The position numbers and the translations under genes are program-made. The notes beneath the pieces were generated by a model, which had not been told where the DNA came from, did no database searches, and was given only the letters and a program-made list of their open reading frames with translations. Of a stretch of 9,110 bases of DNA, positions 7,154 to 9,110 are shown piece after piece. Position 1 is the stretch's first letter; each line of letters starts with the position of its first letter. This DNA comes from an uncultured Eubacterium sp. (GTDB lineage: Bacteria; Bacillota; Clostridia; Peptostreptococcales; Anaerovoracaceae): positions 1 to 9,110 of the forward strand of contig UQNP01000067.1 of the NCBI GenBank assembly GCA_900542385.1, in the 5' to 3' direction.

Positions 7154-8017
7154 TTATTCAACTTCAGACCAGTTTGTGATCTCACCGATGAAGATGTTCA
7201 TGATCTGTTCAGTTGTAAGATCTTCAACAGCATTGTCATTGTTTACTATTACTGCTATACCGTCAAGAGCTATAGTCTGGCTTTCAAGTCCTTCTGCTGC
7301 TTCTTCATCTTCAAGCGCTCTGGATGCCATACCTATATCGCAAACACCTTCGATAGTACTCTGGATTCCAGCTCCTGATCCTGTCTGCTGTATTTCGATA
7401 GTTACGCCGCTGTTGAGAGCTTTGTATTCATCCGCAAGTACTTCCATTACAGGTGATACAGAAGTGGAGCCTGCAAGAGTTATCGTTCCGGTAAGACCGC
7501 TTGCTTCATAAGCAGGAGCGTTTTCATCAGTCATGATGTACCCTTCTTCTTCGATTATAGCCTGACCGTCAGAACTCATGATGTAATTGATGAAATCCTG
7601 TGCAAGCTCTGAAACTTCACCGTTAGTTACGATGTTGAACGGTCTCTGAAGTTTATAGTCTCCGCTCTTTACGTTATCTACAGTTGCTTCTACGCCATCA
7701 ACCTTTACAGCTTTTACAGTGTCATCCAGCGAGCCAAGCGAAATGTATCCTATTGCTGCAGGATTTCCTGCTACTGACTGAGTAACTACTGATGTACTGT
7801 TTGATATTTCAGCTGTATCTACTGTTCTGTCAACATCATCCTGAAGAACTCCCGTCAGTTCCGTAAATGCATCTCTTGTACCGGACCCTTCTTCACGGGA
7901 GATTACAGTAATGTCTTCACCTGAAGAACTTCCGCCGCCTCCGCAGCTTGCAAGACCGAATACCATGAGAGCAGCTAAGCTGATCGTTAAAACTTTTGAT
8001 AATCTGCTTTTTTTCAT
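7154..8017 (-). CDS. pstS: Phosphate-binding lipoprotein PstS, apparent circular permutant
   Basis: Extracytoplasmic phosphate receptor of the Pst importer, 287 residues, anchored by lipid. The signal peptide has a lipobox, LASC, with Cys25 as the lipidated residue, followed by a Gly/Ser linker (26-33). The order of the mature domain is unusual. Residues 36-161 match the part that is usually second: ITVISREEGSGTRDAF, then STSVVTQSVAGNPAAIGYIS, then FINYIMSSDGQAIIEEEGYI. A linker (about 162-177) leads to residues 178-287, which match the usual first part: TITLAGSTSVSPVM, QQTGSGAG, DIGMASR, DGIAVIVN, and finally the IFIGEITNWSEV motif, where the protein stops. Expected phosphate contacts (the SGT of 45-47, STS of 184-186, GSGAG at 213-217, the DIGMASR region) are all present. 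The start follows AGGAG (8028-8032) by 10 bases. Its position first in the pst operon supports function. No frameshift is visible. Confidence 0.9.
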   Translation of the reverse strand: MKKSRLSKVLTISLAALMVFGLASCGGGGSSSGEDITVISREEGSGTRDAFTELTGVLQDDVDRTVDTAEISNSTSVVTQSVAGNPAAIGYISLGSLDDTVKAVKVDGVEATVDNVKSGDYKLQRPFNIVTNGEVSELAQDFINYIMSSDGQAIIEEEGYIMTDENAPAYEASGLTGTITLAGSTSVSPVMEVLADEYKALNSGVTIEIQQTGSGAGIQSTIEGVCDIGMASRALEDEEAAEGLESQTIALDGIAVIVNNDNAVEDLTTEQIMNIFIGEITNWSEVE

Positions 8018-8029
8018 TTCTTCTTTTCT

Positions 8030-8049
8030 CCTATCTTTCTTTTGATAGG
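8030..8049 (-). promoter_or_regulatory. Leader hairpin that can mask the pstS ribosome site
   Basis: On the minus strand, CCTATC (8049 down to 8044) can pair with GATAGG (8035 down to 8030) around an 8-base A-rich loop. The right arm contains the AGG of the AGGAG ribosome site of pstS. Pairing would reduce ribosome access, but six base pairs make only a modest structure. Whether it matters in the cell is unknown. Confidence 0.3.
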
Positions 8050-8052
8050 CTT

Positions 8053-8088
8053 ATCTTAACATCGATAACATGACATCAGTGTGTCATC
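8053..8088 (-). promoter_or_regulatory. Candidate PhoP-activated promoter of the pst-pho operon
   Basis: An extended -10, TGT-TAAGAT on the minus strand (TAAGAT at 8053-8058), would start transcription near 8046, about 29 bases before pstS. No recognisable -35 sits 17 bases upstream, as is usual for activator-dependent promoters. Instead there are near-identical heptamers GATGACA (8082-8088) and GATGTCA (8071-8077) spaced 11 bases apart, one helical turn, covering roughly -25 to -42. A third, GATGTTA (8057-8063), overlaps the -10. Read on the + strand the third includes TTAACA, the Bacillus PhoP-box core. This placement fits PhoP control but spacing of the third copy (14) is irregular. The distal repeat overlaps the stop codon of the upstream gene. 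Confidence 0.45.
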
Positions 8089-8995
8089 AATTTTTGTTTT
8101 TCAAACTAATTTCTGCGGCCAGTTCGCAGAGTTCTCTTCGCAAGTTTTTTGGTTCCGCCAGTTCGGCCTGATTGCCGAAACTGAGAACCCAACTGAAGAG
8201 GCTGAATTTGTCAAAGGCCTGATATGTGACCAGCAGCTTTCCGTCTGACTGTTCCTCTATGGTATCGATGCCAAACTCATCTATAATGCGCCATTTCATT
8301 GCCGGTTCAAACAAAATTTTTGCTTCAAATGAAGGCGGGAAAACTGTTTCGCTGGAGAGGTCGGGCGCCTGCACCGGTTTTGGATCAAATAACGTTTCTT
8401 CTTTTGTCAGATTCATCATCCTGCCCAGCTTGAACAGTCTGAAACCCTGTTTTTCCAGGCAGAATCCCCAGACATACCAGGAGGACCAGTGAAACACCAG
8501 ATAGTAGGGTTCAATTTGGCGCTGACTTCCTCCTTTTTGGGAGTAATATTCGAATTTTAGCAGTTGGGCCTGCTCGATCGCGTCTTGGATCAGCCCGATC
8601 TTCGGCGCGACAGAGGACTTCTGCTGGGATGACAGATCAATCAGAATGTGGTCGTTATTGGCCAGGATATCGGAACTGCCTGCGGAGAGCTTTTCCATCA
8701 GCTGCTGGTAGCGATTTGTGCCGCTGACGCTGTCCAGACTGCGTAGACCTGCCAAGATGGACTTCATTTCACCTGAAGTCAGGAGAGTGCGGTCCATACG
8801 GTAACCGTCCATAATGGAAATACCGCCGTCCCTTCCCTGCTGGGTGACCAGAGGGATGCCGGCCATGCATAAATCTTCGATATCCCTGTTTATGGTGCGG
8901 CGGGATACTTCGAATTTTTCAGCCAGAAATGGCGCTGTCACCTTTTCCTGCTGCAGCAAAATAGATAGAATTCCGATGAGGCGGTCAATTTTCAT
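8087..8995 (-). CDS. HTH/WYL-domain transcriptional regulator (YafY-like)
   Basis: DNA-binding regulator of 302 residues, full length for the family. The N-terminal winged helix (about 1-60) has the helix-turn-helix FLAEKFEVSRRTINRDIEDL (23-42), followed by the wing GIPLVTQQGRDGGISI. The WYL domain (about 140-215) contains EPYYLVFHWSSWYVWGF, with WYV in place of strict WYL, and ends RLFKLGRMMNL. A WCX-like C-terminal extension follows to the end. WYL domains bind ligands or nucleic acids, but no ligand can be named here. ATG 8993-8995 has AAGGAG (9005-9010) nine bases upstream. Base and codon use differ from the pst genes: only 3 of 23 isoleucines are ATA, and 8641-8760 counts 66 G or C of 120 by hand. 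This suggests acquisition from elsewhere. No terminator separates it from pstS, so some readthrough is possible. A role in phosphate control is not implied. Confidence 0.88.
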   Translation of the reverse strand: MKIDRLIGILSILLQQEKVTAPFLAEKFEVSRRTINRDIEDLCMAGIPLVTQQGRDGGISIMDGYRMDRTLLTSGEMKSILAGLRSLDSVSGTNRYQQLMEKLSAGSSDILANNDHILIDLSSQQKSSVAPKIGLIQDAIEQAQLLKFEYYSQKGGSQRQIEPYYLVFHWSSWYVWGFCLEKQGFRLFKLGRMMNLTKEETLFDPKPVQAPDLSSETVFPPSFEAKILFEPAMKWRIIDEFGIDTIEEQSDGKLLVTYQAFDKFSLFSWVLSFGNQAELAEPKNLRRELCELAAEISLKNKN

Positions 8996-9017
8996 AAATA
9001 GATTCTCCTTCTTGTCA

Positions 9018-9110
9018 GTGAAACTGTGAAATCATTGCACCATATGCTCTAAGCGCTGTCTTCGGCTTCGCCTCGCCACTCGCTAAGAGGCACTGGGCAC
9101 CTGTCTTACC
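9018..9110. other. GC-rich segment of unknown nature at the window edge
   Basis: Positions 9051-9110 contain 37 G or C in 60 by hand count, well above the rest of the window apart from parts of the WYL gene. A frame on the minus strand (stop TGA at 9015-9017) is open to the edge and could be the tail of a gene, but its 31 residues resemble no family I know. A tiny GGC-TTC-GCC hairpin is at 9064-9072. It might be the end of a mobile or repeated element brought in with the WYL gene. Only its composition supports this. Confidence 0.2.

Noticed and set aside
7154..8017. Explaining the odd PstS order as a frameshift, a truncated gene or two fused fragments
   Set aside because: One continuous frame contains each canonical segment once, the cut falls neatly between two motifs, and the 57 bases after the stop encode no further PstS-like sequence.
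9015..9110. Partial minus-strand coding region open to the right edge
   Set aside because: Thirty-one residues without any recognisable motif cannot support a gene call; it is noted only as part of the unexplained edge segment.

Overview
The window looks like chromosomal DNA from an anaerobic low-to-mid-GC Gram-positive bacterium of the class Clostridia. The reasons are a pst operon that carries phoU and phoPR, a lipoprotein-type PstS, strong AGGAGG-like ribosome binding sites, heavy use of ATA for isoleucine in the pst genes, and a PhoR with a short degenerate HAMP region. I cannot name a genus from sequence alone.

Layout. Positions 1-234 hold a non-coding leader with a good promoter and two nested inverted repeats. 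fabF follows on the + strand (235-1500) and encodes the elongating beta-ketoacyl-ACP synthase II of fatty-acid synthesis. A long perfect hairpin (1505-1552) serves as a terminator for both fabF and the convergent operon. From 8017 down to 1607, all on the minus strand, lies an apparently complete phosphate-starvation operon, pstS-pstC-pstA-pstB-phoU-phoP(phoB)-phoR. Its genes overlap or sit within 14 bases of each other, except for 57 bases between pstS and pstC. Upstream of pstS (8087-8995, also minus strand) is a WYL-domain HTH regulator whose base and codon use differ clearly from the pst genes. The last 93 bases are GC-rich and unexplained.

How the genes work together. PstS captures phosphate outside the membrane, PstC and PstA form the channel, and PstB supplies ATP hydrolysis. 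PhoU is expected to report transporter state to the PhoR kinase, which phosphorylates PhoP. PhoP would in turn activate the operon, probably at direct repeats just upstream of pstS. fabF is a separate, convergent transcription unit.

The most notable observation is that PstS appears to be a circular permutant. After the lipoprotein signal peptide comes the segment that is normally C-terminal (starting at the ISREEGSGTR motif), and the normally N-terminal segment (the AGSTSVSP motif onward) ends the protein at NWSEVE. I believe similar arrangements occur in other clostridial PstS-like proteins, but I could not check this. No CRISPR, tRNA, rRNA or recognisable transposase was seen.
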